Shown here: positions 1 to 10,339 of the stretch, piece by piece
How positions within the stretch are numbered: the stretch's first letter is position 1
How the letters are laid out: each line of letters begins with the position of its first letter
Origin: Conidiobolus incongruus B7586
Taxonomy: Eukaryota; Entomophthoromycota; Entomophthoromycetes; Entomophthorales; Conidiobolaceae
Assembly: GCA_000697335.1 (NCBI GenBank)
Contig: JNEM01011864.1
Location: 1-24,333, forward strand
Length of the DNA: 24,333 bases
Direction: 5' to 3'
The notes under the pieces: generated by a model
The model's input: only the letters and a program-made list of their open reading frames with translations
Told to the model about the DNA's origin: nothing
Databases searched by the model: none
Translations under genes and position numbers: made by a program

Positions 1-1854
1 AATATTAATTAAATATATTTTAATTATAAATTATAATTTTAAACTAGGTTATAAAATATAAACAATAATATATTAATTTATAAAACTAGCCTGTTAAATT
101 ATCTTTTATTTAAATTTATAAATTGAATAACTTATTAATTTTTTCCTATTAAACCAATATAATAATAATACAATGGTTTATTAGCTTAGGTAAGCAAATT
201 TAATACCAATTTCATTTTAATTACTTTATATCATATCTAAATTAAATTTTATAAATAATGAAAATAATTTAATAATTAATACTAATAAAAAAATAGGAGT
301 TTGTTTAATAATCTTTTTATATTATTTGGATTAAAGTTTAAAATTATTAAATGGATTGAAACTTCTCCTAATATAATAATTGTACTAGGGATTGTAATAA
401 TGAAATGATTTATTGGGTAATTTAATAATTATACTATGGTTGGGAAATTTATATATTATATATATAAGAACTAAATATTTTAATTTTTATAAAAGTTTAC
501 TATAGATTTAATTTTTGATAAAATTGTATAATTATCCATTAGGTTCAATATATTTTTTAGATTAATAAAATACCTATTCAAAATTAGTTCACTGATAATA
601 TATTAAAAAATTATATAGGTGTTTATAGTTTAAATTATATTATTGAATTATATTTAATATATATTTTAATTTCAGATTTTTTATATTATAATGGGGAATA
701 ATCTTATATATCACTTAAGAAACACTAATCACCATATTAATAGAAGAAGTCACATTAGAGGCACCTTATTTCATAAACTAGTTGAACTCATTATTTATTG
801 CTTGCAAGGTATTTATACTGACAAACATTCATAATTAAAACTAATATAGGATTATCACAAGCCAACTAATAAAAACATCTTTTTATCTTCATTTTCAAAA
901 GTATCTAGTAATTAAGTCTTTCTCATAACACTCACAAAAGTATTGAGTTATGACAAGTGTGAGATATTTACTTTATTCAAAGAACCCAATTTGCAGTAAG
1001 CTGCTTCCACCTAATTTGGTGAACCCCCATGATTTCCCTTAACTTTGTGGTAATCTATTGTTTACCACTGGTGATTCCCCATTTAACCTCTAAAAGTCTA
1101 TTTCCTCCCACGTTTATGATTGTTAACTATAATTAATATGATGATGATATGTAAATTATTTCATTGAGTTTTTCTAACCAATATTATCAGTTGAATTAAA
1201 TTAAATAAATTCAGAATTTATCAGGGAATTACATGACATTTGATATTAACAAAAATAAATTAAAAACTTTTTTGATATTGATTTTTGGATTATTTTTTGA
1301 GTGGATAATTATATTAAATGTATCGAATAATTCAATTGAGAATAATGCAATAGAATAATTTGGATAAATTGTAAAATAATCAGAATGAATTTATATTCAT
1401 AGTCTAATAATATTATTTTATATGATTGATCATTGATTTTGATGTTAAATTGTAACTCTCTTCAATTATTTTCACAAGTTAATCTCATTTTTTCATAAAA
1501 AGCAATGATTGATTAAGTGTATAAAATACAGTGAAACTTTAAAAATTTAATGAAAACCAAAGGTAATGAGATTGATAATATATCACATTATTAAATTGTT
1601 TGAATCCAGTAATTCACTGTATGGATTGATAAGAATCATGAGATTTTTATCGTTGGTAATGATATTCAAGTATGTATTCTAATTTCAAAAAGTTTATGAG
1701 ATAACATAAGCAAAATTAAGTTTAAAATTTTGTCAAATATTGGAAATAATCATTTAAAAAATTCCTTATTTAATCATAAACGATTCAGGACAGATAGAGT
1801 AAAATCATTTTAGCACTTAACAGGATAATATATAGGATATAGAGTATTATAGGA
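1..1854. other. AT-rich intergenic spacer with one GC-richer island
   Basis: This stretch is almost entirely A/T with scattered poly-A and poly-T runs, and neither strand holds a convincing reading frame. The exception is about 700-1120, which has more G and C, short dyads and no open frame; it is listed separately. The segment next to 1854 would hold the 3' untranslated region of the anoctamin gene, which ends at 1855 on the minus strand. Confidence 0.6.
700..1120. other. unexplained GC-richer island with small dyads
   Basis: Base composition changes sharply here compared with both flanks. It contains a perfect 7-bp hairpin (GTGGTAA / TTACCAC, 1047-1068), an imperfect hairpin (TCATAA / TTATGA arms, 923-953), a CCAAT motif at 986-990 and, on the minus strand, a TATAAATA-like box near 810-820. 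Neither strand codes for anything I recognise. It could be a promoter, a worn transposon end such as a solo repeat, or an old exon; I cannot decide between these. Confidence 0.3.
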
Positions 1855-4434
1855 TTAACTGGATTTCTTCAAATTCAACTGAATCAATAATGCTTCACGC
1901 TTTTTGAACTCGAGCTTGGATTTACGAATATCCCAAGAATGAGGTACACTATCGAACATCCTCTGTAACCTATTGAAGCCCCATTGGAAGAAACGCTCCC
2001 AAATAAGAGCTGTAAGGCCCCAATGAACCCAGGCGTTAGGTGCAGCTGTTGGCGGAGTCATATTGTGAGTAAATTGGTAGATTAATAAACCATTGATAAT
2101 GGATGAGATCCATAACAAATTATACTAAAAATGGATGAAATTATTAAAAGCTTAAAAGACAAATAATGAATTATTACCAAATGATTTTTCCATGCTCCAA
2201 TTCCTTCAGTCCTAACAGGCACTAAACGTCTAATGACATAATTAATTATTGAAACTATTTAGATGAGTTTATTATCTACCTAGCAGTAAAGAAGATTTTT
2301 AATGCATCTGTTCTTAATTCAATGAAATTGTTGATCATGGAGATAATTCCAGCCAATGGGAATACTACACTAAACATGGTGACATGACCAAACTATCATA
2401 TCATATCATATCATATCAATATATTGATGCACACGTTATTCAATTATGAATTACCTGAACGACCATTTCAGCATAATCTTCATACATATCATACTCTCCA
2501 AGTTCTTTAAACTCCTGAACAAATTTTAATAATTCGTGATCGTAGTCAATTTCACCAGCATTTAACTCTTTCCTGACTTCTTTTTTGGGTTCAATATCGG
2601 CATCCACGACCTTCTTACCAAAAATCTTAGCTTTAATGTCTTTGTCATAACGCTTGTAATATCTTAAACCGTAAGGTAGGAAAGTTTCAGTTAGCATCCC
2701 AATAAATTGCTTCATAACCATAAAATATTGAATTTGTGTTTGTAACCGACCAACTCCTAAAGCTAATTCATGCTCAACTGGACCATCGTGAAGGAAAGGA
2801 TGGATCCAATGGAAGATACGATGACCCAAAGGAATATAAATCCAACTGACAAAAAGAATACTAGCATAATTCACCAAAGAATTAACAGTGAACACTTTAC
2901 GAGTGAGGGAGTTCAAGAAATTAGTTTGAGTGTCGTGATTTTCCCTCTTGGTTAAATCTTGTGCTAATTTAATAAACCATTTGGAACTGTTGCCAACTGA
3001 GAGCGCATAGATAACGGGTGGAATAGGTCCCAAAAACATTTTGAATGGACCATAATAGAATTCATTGAGGATAATTTCTACGCAAAATGAGAAAATAATC
3101 ATTGCTAAGAGGATTGCAGCACCTGATAATAGCCAATAGTAGCCTTGCAATTTGAATTGAAGACGACTTGTCCATCTTACTTTACCTTCTAATCTCTGGT
3201 TAATGGGATTTTTAACATAGAATTCGGGTTTAAAAGATTTTCGGATATGCTCCAACTTGCTGCACCCGTTTAAATTCCAGCGATGATTCAATTCTTTTTC
3301 CTTAATGTTCCAACTCAAGACGAATAAACTACCCCATAATAGCATTAAAATGGCTTGGAAGTAGTAGCCATAGCCAAGAATAAATCGAGAAATAAAACCC
3401 AGTAACCCAATTGGAATGAGTGATAACTGATAGAACTGCAAAAAGCTAAAGTATAAAGCTAACTCCTCACCACAGTGATATCTTAATATATCTAAATCAG
3501 AATCTGTCAAAATGACAGCTTTGGATATATATTTCATAAACCACTAAAGGTTAAATACATTAATGATAGTTATTTCATATAATTTTTAACACTTACTCTA
3601 TTAAAAGCCCTATCATGTACAGGATAAATCGAATCAATACCGTTTTCACCTTGATTCAAACCAGCTCCCATGTCAGTTACAGGATCAGTTATCAAATTAT
3701 AAACTAATCTCAATCGATCCGATACACTGACCTTTAAATTCTGAGGGTTACTAAGTTCATCTAATAATTCAGTTTCAGGTATTGGCAATCCTAATAGATA
3801 ATCATTCTGTCTAAATTCATCCAAAGTTAGGATGCGATAACATAATACATAGTTACACTTACAATTCGGTAATTCGCAATTCTTGAACCTTGGTAACTGA
3901 TACACTTAAAAATAAAGCTAATTTATCTTGCCCGAAACGTTTATCGTCAACAATTTCAACTAGGAAACCTACTTGAACTAACCTAGCTACAATATCTTTA
4001 ACAGTGTCTTCGGAAGCACTTTTATCTTCTGCTCCAGTTCCCTTTTGAATAATAATAACAAAATCCGAAAAACTATCACTCTCAAATTTAGGATATTGAG
4101 TGTCTTCTGGGTCGCAATTTGAATTTAAATTTAAAGTTTTGGTACGATAGTAATTATCACGTAAGGTTTGGGTAAACTTGACTTGAGCTTTGTAATTTTG
4201 TATGAATTGTTTGGGTACTTGACCTTCTATGGACTTTGGAATAAATTTCGCAAAGTTGGAAGGACCTGCAGTCACTTTGGAGCTGGGGTCGACATGTTTG
4301 GAGGAGACAGCAACTGACTCGTCAAAAGTGGTTTGAGGTTCAGTTTTTGAATAAATAGGATTTGAGACGGATTCGGTATTTGATAAAGATGAAGTACCTT
4401 CAACGAAATTTACCAGGTCGTCAGCTGTAGACAT
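1855..4434 (-). CDS. anoctamin/TMEM16-family membrane protein (six exons)
   Basis: Members of this family are ten-helix membrane proteins acting as calcium-activated lipid scramblases or ion channels; fungal members sit in the ER or plasma membrane. My exon model on the minus strand is 4434-3863, 3810-3597, 3543-2455, 2392-2280, 2229-2178 and 2124-1855. All five introns (52, 53, 62, 50, 53 nt) are GT..AG and keep frame, giving 769 aa, close to fungal scramblases of about 735 aa. A soluble N-terminal domain (to about residue 260) precedes the helices (for example about 291-314, 320-340, 397-421). Family signatures are RENHDTQTNF (462-471), YAEMVVQFGHVT (619-630) and NNFIELRTDA (646-655). Acidic residues E548, D618, E621, E650 and D654 align with the family calcium site, while the usual Asn in helix 6 appears to be Gly. 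There is no long Ist2-type tail. A decayed paralogue lies at 12439-14730. Confidence 0.93.
2394..2418. repeat. five tandem copies of TATCA inside an anoctamin intron
   Basis: Five exact TATCA units fill the 3' end of intron 3 of the anoctamin gene (2393-2454) and run directly into its acceptor AG. On the transcribed strand the repeat reads TGATA and stands where a pyrimidine tract would be expected. Confidence 0.9.
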
Positions 4435-5301
4435 ATCTTGAAAGTTCGGGACAAGTTAATGGTCAGTAATATAATTTAATACTTGAATATTCTACAAATA
4501 TATATTTATATGAATACAAAATAAGTTTTTTAATATTACTAATAATTGTTTAATATACTTCCGCTTGAGAGATGAATAAATCATTTTGCATCGACTATTT
4601 ATACAAATGAATTCAATTTAATGATGTCATGTACTCAAGATAAAATCAATGATCTTTTATTTAGTAAGAAAATTTAGTGATTTTTTTTTATTATTGTGTC
4701 AATTTAATCAGTTCCAAATTAGTTGGGTTAACTTTATTGGGTTTAATACAATAGTTAATATTTGAAGATATAAAACAAGAGATAAACATTCAATTTTTAA
4801 CGTTATAAATATTTGAATACTTTTTTGATAGGTATAATATAATTATATAGAATTATGTTTTATGAATTTCAAATGTTTTGATTATTTTAATTTCTGTTAT
4901 AATGTATTTGAAATTCTAATTATTATTAAAAGAATTTTCTCAGTCCTAAATCGTATATTCTTAATAAAGTAACAATATTCGGTATATTAAAGTGACCGAA
5001 ATTAATTTCATTATTTTAAAGAACAAAATTGATATGATAATAGATACTAAAAACATTGAAAATTGAATTGTTTTCGGTTAATTGATATTGATCCATGGAA
5101 GCAACTTTTGAATACCGAATATTAAAATTAATATGCAATTAATGTTAAAACATGAGAATGAATCTTATATGATATGATAGCATATTAATTGAGAATAAAT
5201 TATTTTAGGAAAGTAAATTGTATTGAAAAATATATTTGTTTAGTTATATAAAATCAATTTTTAGATTTTATTTAAAAGTTGAAATGTGAAGAATATATGT
5301 G
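4435..5301. other. AT-rich spacer upstream of the anoctamin gene
   Basis: It holds the presumed promoter and 5' leader of the anoctamin gene at its left end and the tRNA terminator region at its right end. I see no open frame or RNA gene between them. Confidence 0.6.
4503..4510 (-). promoter_or_regulatory. candidate TATA box of the anoctamin gene
   Basis: TATAAATA on the minus strand lies about 70 nt upstream of the anoctamin ATG at 4434. It matches the TATA-box consensus, but A/T-rich sequence produces such matches by chance, so the support is position only. Confidence 0.3.
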
Positions 5302-5307
5302 AAAAAA
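5302..5307 (-). terminator. RNA polymerase III terminator of tRNA-Glu
   Basis: A run of six T on the minus strand begins five bases after the tRNA 3' end, the usual pol III stop signal. Confidence 0.8.
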
Positions 5308-5311
5308 TATT

Positions 5312-5383
5312 CTCCGATACAGGGAATCGAACCCTGGCCGTCTCGGTGAAAGCGAGAAATCCTAACCACTGGACCATATCGGA
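5312..5383 (-). tRNA. tRNA-Glu (anticodon UUC)
   Basis: The minus strand folds into a full 72-nt cloverleaf. The acceptor stem is TCCGATA / TATCGGA with discriminator G. The D arm is GTCC..GGAT, and the anticodon arm is TCTCG-CTTTCAC-CGAGA, giving anticodon TTC. The variable loop is short and the T arm is CAGGG-TTCGATT-CCCTG. Internal A box (TGGTCCAGTGG) and B box (GGTTCGATTCC) are intact. There is no intron and no encoded CCA, as expected for a eukaryotic nuclear gene. A T6 terminator follows. Confidence 0.97.
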
Positions 5384-6485
5384 TTAGAAGTTTTGAAATA
5401 TAATCATTTCTTTAAACTCTTTAATTAAAGTTTTATTGAATTATCAAATTTTTTGAATTGTTTTTCTTTGATCTATCTTATATTTTATTATTTCAACCTC
5501 CGTTTTTTTCACAATTATTTTCTTATCTCTCTTACATTGTTAAATTTTTATAGTTTATTCATTAATAAATTTTCTATATCATTTAACTTTCATATAGATA
5601 TTCAGATTTTTACTTGTAAATGTTTTTGATTAAATTTTCTATTAATAATAAAGACTTACATAAATTTATGATTGAGAATATAGGTTAACTCTATTTATTA
5701 TTCATTATATCAAAACAAGATAAAATATTAAAACTGAAATGTTATTTTTTATGTCAGATATTAGAATCGAAATTGGTTAATCTTCAATCCTATAAAATTA
5801 ACCTTTATTTATATAGAAAAATTAGTAGATTTATTAATTGAAATACAGCTAATAATAATCTAAAACATCAACTTATACAATTATAGTAATCTTAATTATC
5901 TTAAATGAAAATTAAATTATATAATTTCTTAAAAAATTTGCATTTAATATATTTAATATTTATACATATAAAACTAAATTATAATAGTGTATATTTAATA
6001 ATGTCTGTATTCAATAATTAAATGCTTCATAATATTCTGTGATCAATATACCATCATACATCAAATGAATAATCATTATAACAGTATTATATTGTTGAAG
6101 AGTAATATTACAATAATTCTGGAATTTCTTCTATTAAATTGATATATACATATAACATTTACACTTATACATCATAACAAATGCGAAAAATATCTTGATT
6201 AAATATATTAGAAAGATCAAAGTCACATCTCATAGGTGTAATAGCAAATGAAGAAAAAAAATTAAAGAATTTTGAACTAATATATCATATTAATCATTAA
6301 ATAAATAAAGTTTCATTTTATCATCAAATCAAGCTCAGTGCATTTTAAATTCTTTTGAATTTTAAATACAAGAAAGCATGAATGACTAAAATAATGAATA
6401 GGTGATCAGAATTAGTCGGTTAAATGTCTCGATATTTAACGTTAACATTTACAGTATCCAGAATTATCTCAGAAACTTTAAATAT
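5384..6485. other. AT-rich spacer without a recognised gene
   Basis: It contains a pyrimidine-rich stretch around 5450-5560 and otherwise ordinary A/T-rich sequence. The right end should hold the 3' untranslated region of the NF-YB gene. A short open plus-strand frame entering the next gene (6402-6587) is a strand shadow of its Gln-rich tail. Confidence 0.6.
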
Positions 6486-7178
6486 TTATTGAGCGGGTGG
6501 TTCGTGCTGAGGAGGGATGCCTTGCTGAAGCTGCTGGAGTTGTTGCTGTTGAAGCTGTTGGAGCTGGTGGAGTTGTTGGGGATGTAACTGCTGAGGGTGG
6601 TGCTGGGGATGTGCTTGCGGTGGCTGTTGTATGTGGTGAGCGTGAGGATGCTGCGGGTGTTGAGGGTGCTGAGGAACCTGTTGTTGTTGATGCTGTTGTT
6701 GAAGTTGTTGTTCTTGCTCCTGCAAATGTGAGAATTCTTCGGGTATAGTACCAACATTCATTTTATCACGAGGTGGAGCTAAACCCTTATCAACTTTAAC
6801 AGCCTATGAAATTATTATTAATAAAATAAAATTTTCAAACCCCTTTATTAGATAGGTACAAACCTCACGATATTTAGTCAAATAAACTTTTAGAGATGTA
6901 GCATAGTTTTCAAAACCTAAACTCTGCATAGCCCAAAGCACATCTTCGCCATTAATAGTTTTCCTTTTTTCTTGGGCACATCGATCACTAGCTTCACTCG
7001 TTACAAAAGAAATAAATTCAGAAACACACTCCTGAACGGTTTCTTTGGCATCTTTGGAAATTTTAGCATTTTCAGGCAAAGCCTTCTTCATTATCCTAGC
7101 AACATTAGCAATAGGCAAAAAACGATCCTGTTCTTTAAGATCGTATTCATCTCCTGATTCATTTGGACTTTTTGACAT
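6486..7178 (-). CDS. HAP3: CCAAT-binding factor subunit B (NF-YB / Hap3)
   Basis: This is the histone-fold subunit that pairs with NF-YC/Hap5 and recruits NF-YA/Hap2 to CCAAT boxes in promoters, a nuclear role. Exon 1 is 7178-6864 and exon 2 is 6803-6486; the 60-nt intron joins in frame (KYRE | AVKVDKG), giving 210 aa. The histone fold covers about residues 19-103 and shows the family blocks [42 protein letters not shown] and [14 protein letters not shown]. The remaining residues, about 128-210, form a low-complexity Gln/His/Pro tail absent from yeast Hap3; Gln-rich activation regions in the metazoan complex usually sit in NF-YA and NF-YC. The tail is encoded with CAG and CAC codons and is much richer in G+C than its surroundings. 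The intron donor is GTTTGT rather than the usual GTAAGT type seen in neighbouring genes. Confidence 0.93.
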
Positions 7179-8211
7179 ATTTTATTTTAGTTATTTGTAT
7201 TAATGATTAATTTTTTTTTGTTGGAATACTTAATCCAAAATTGATGATGTAGGATTGTTAAAATATATTATGCATTTGATAATTTAATTATTATGGGATT
7301 GTTTAAATTGAATAATTATTTAATATGTTTTTATTGAAAATAGAATTAATATTATTTCAAATAGAACAAATTCTTACTTGCATCAGTTAAACTTTATATT
7401 CAAAGTTATTTTTCAATAATTTGGTATAATATCTATATTTTAAATTAAACAAATATCAAATTAATATCTAAATAATTGTGAATATTAATATTCATCATAT
7501 TTAGAATATTATTATTAATTATGATAATATTAAAAGGAATAGGTATATTATAATAATATCTATTAACCATTTCAAAATAGACATTATAAAAATGATAAAA
7601 TGATACAATATAATATCATAATAATAGTTAGATATTAAATTTGTTGGTATTATTGATTATTTTCCTAGTTTTATTTGTATCCAAATAAGGAAGTAAAGAA
7701 CCAAAATAGCTAATTATAATAAGTTAATATGATCACTTTTCATAAATATCATAATATTATGTCAACTAATAATATACAGTATCATAATATAGGATCTTTT
7801 AATCTAAAAGTTTTATCAAACTATATTTTAACTTCTAAAATATAATTAAAGCTATTAATGGTTAGTAAATATTATTTTTTTATATTATATAAATAGTTTA
7901 AATTTTTTAAAAATTGTTTTTTTAACTTAATTACTCTGATAATTCAAGGTAGTTAAATAATTAAATAGTGAGATTACTGATAAGTTATTAATACTCACTA
8001 ATATACCTTAACAAAAGTGTTTAAATAAAGGTTAGCTAATATTATATCTAACTAGAATTTTATGATAAATATATAGTTTAAACTTTATTAAACTAAATGA
8101 ACCATTTATAAATTAATAATATAAATATAAGATAAATAACAATATAACTTTGATAACCATAATAATATATTGTTATTTATAGCTATTAAGATAAATTTTA
8201 TTTTTTATTTA
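7179..8211. other. AT-rich spacer upstream of the NF-YB gene
   Basis: It holds the presumed promoter of the NF-YB gene at its left end. The rest is A/T-rich with no frame or family I can recognise; the right end borders the mariner remnant and may include more worn transposon sequence. Confidence 0.5.
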
Positions 8212-9397
8212 TAGAATTTAGTTAAAGAATAATAATATTAACATAGGTTTTTATTTTTATTTTAATTAATTTGTTGATTAAATTATATTAATATTTGAAT
8301 TTTTAGATATATAACAACATTTATATTTTTAGACAAGTTTCCATCTTTTAATTAAGCTATATATCTTCTTTTCATAGAAATCTTTTTCTATTATTTTAAT
8401 AAATTTTAAAAATTCAGCTTTTATTTATTTAGGTTCTTAAAAAACTTTATTTTTTGAAAACTTTTTAAAATATCTAAAAAAATAAAAATCATTAGATATA
8501 AGATTAAAAAAGTATAATAAATATGATAATAGTTTAAATCAATTATAATTTAAAAAATATAAGGTTTTAACTATTATATATGGCTTTATATTATTATAAT
8601 AATAATATACTAATATAAAAGTTTATGTATTATTTAAGCTTTTATTTAAAGAATACTCTAGTCTTTGTTTTTTTTAATATTTTACATAACTTTTAGATTT
8701 TTTTAAAATAATATCCTTTTTTTATTTTTTTTCTCTTTTAAATTTATAATATATTATATTATTTCAATATTACCATATAATTAATATTATTTTTTTTTCT
8801 ATGTATATTTGATTTTGCTTGATTTTTAACTTTAGTTCTTTTAGTTACCTAATAGTATTCACAAACTATATTATTGAGCATTATCTATGTTTTATTAATA
8901 ATAATAAAGTTCTTTAAGAAATTTAATTTTTTTTGTAAATTATATAAATGAAAAATATATGCTAACTTATCTAATTTATTAAATATTGTTAATTCATAGG
9001 ATATTTAATTAAATACTTTTTAAACTTTATTAATTTTTTTAATTATTTTGATAATTAACTAAAACTTATATTTAATACCTTTGAAAATTCCTCTTAATTA
9101 TAATTAGTATGAGTTTACACAATATCTAATATTTTTTTATTAGATACTTTTATTTTTCTACTTGTGTGTGGTTTATCTTTACAATAATTACCATTTTAAA
9201 AACACACAAACCATTTTTAACAATATCTAAGAGTAATAGTACCTTCACCATATACTTGGTTAATAATTCTATATAACTCAGATAATTTATATGCTTGGTT
9301 AAAATAATATAATATAATATTTCTTAAGAGATTATTATTAGGCTTTGGTGGTACTATTGTAAAAAATTATATATTTAAAAACTAAAATTAGATTCCA
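8212..9397 (-). mobile_element. decayed mariner-family DNA transposon
   Basis: Translating the minus strand from about 9360 to 8290 gives a broken but ordered mariner transposase. First come the paired helix-turn-helix blocks (YRIINQVYGEGTIT, KWFVCF then NGNY, SNKKILDIV, EEFSKVLNIS). A mid-domain stretch follows (NLQKKLNFLKEL, then VTKRTKVKNQAKSN). YYNNIKPY lies where the family has HHDNARPH, then NDFYFFRYFKKF where it has SDYHLFRSLQNF. The C-terminal end is DFYEKKIYSLIKRWK. Many in-frame stops and some frame changes are present, so it cannot encode an enzyme. A possible worn terminal inverted repeat (8212-8227 against 9382-9397, 12 of 16 matching) sets the stated ends, but this match is weak in A/T-rich DNA. 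The family assignment is firmer than the ends. Confidence 0.8.
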
Positions 9398-10339
9398 CAC
9401 TTAATTTATATTAATTTTAAAAATTTTAACTACCTTTTAAAGTTGGTTTTATATTAACTCTACCAAATTGCAAATGTAATTAGGAAAACAATCAATATAT
9501 TGAATTTAATTATAAAAGGTAATTGTTGAAACAAGCTTAAAACTATTAATTTTAGATTAAATTCAAAATTATTTGCTATACGTAGTATTGGAAATATTTT
9601 ATTATTTCGTCGGATTTTGAAAAAAAATCTTTTCACATTACTTCTAAAAAATGTTAAATTCATACTAAATAATTGTTTAAAAATTGAAAGCAATATAGAA
9701 GAACATTATTTTAATCATGCAAGTTAAAATATAACTATTAATTCAATAGTTATTGAAAAAATTACCAGGGTTCAGAATAATATAATAAGAATGAAATGTA
9801 TATGCTTTGCTAGTACGCTAAACATCAATTTGATTATTAGTTTGAATGAATTTTCAATTAATTTTTTAAAATGAATTGTTCTCAGAATTTCCAATAGTTC
9901 TGAGCAAACCTAATATAATAATAATTCAAGACCTTGATATATTATCACTTATAACACAGATACTTTGATATTACTTAACAATAATATTCAATTTCTAGCA
10001 ATATAGAATTTAATATGTTTTTTATGATTATATTTTTGCGTCAAAAATTTAAAAATAAATTAAAGTTTGATATTACAATATTATATATTAGGATAAAGCT
10101 AGGAAACCTAAAACTATGAAAATATCAACTGTATTCAGGATCTGTGCAGTTTATATTAAATTAACAATATATATAATATTAAAATCTTTTTAAAAACACC
10201 AAAACAAAGGATCAAATACTAAGCTCAGTTTATTAAAAATGATTCGCTTAATGTTAAATTATATAAGTTACTAAATCAAAATTAAACAATAAATATTATG
10301 AGTTTTAAACCTAATTAATATAGGTTCTATTTTTAATGC
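9398..10339. other. AT-rich spacer between two transposon remnants
   Basis: I find no convincing gene. The short minus-strand frame at 9460-9693 is A/T-driven and hydrophobic with no recognisable motif. A small hairpin (CTCAGAA / TTCTGAG, 9881-9904) is present. Parts may belong to the ends of the flanking transposons. Confidence 0.5.

Noticed and set aside
700-1120. Solo long terminal repeat reading of the GC-richer island
   Set aside because: A TATA-like box and A/T-rich signals are present, but I could not find matching TG/CA ends with a target duplication, so it is kept only as an unexplained island.
2770-2955. Plus-strand open frame of 61 codons
   Set aside because: It lies antisense inside the long anoctamin exon 3 and has no recognisable motif.
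6402-6757. Several overlapping open frames on both strands across the NF-YB tail, including a Val/Ala/Gly-rich plus-strand frame and an Asn/Ser-rich minus-strand frame
   Set aside because: They are shadows of the CAG/CAC repeat-like coding sequence. The minus-strand Gln/His/Pro frame continues the NF-YB histone fold through a valid intron.
9460-9693. Minus-strand frame of 77 codons, Phe/Leu/Ile-rich
   Set aside because: The composition is what A/T-rich noncoding sequence gives; there is no motif, and it lies outside the recognisable mariner transposase.
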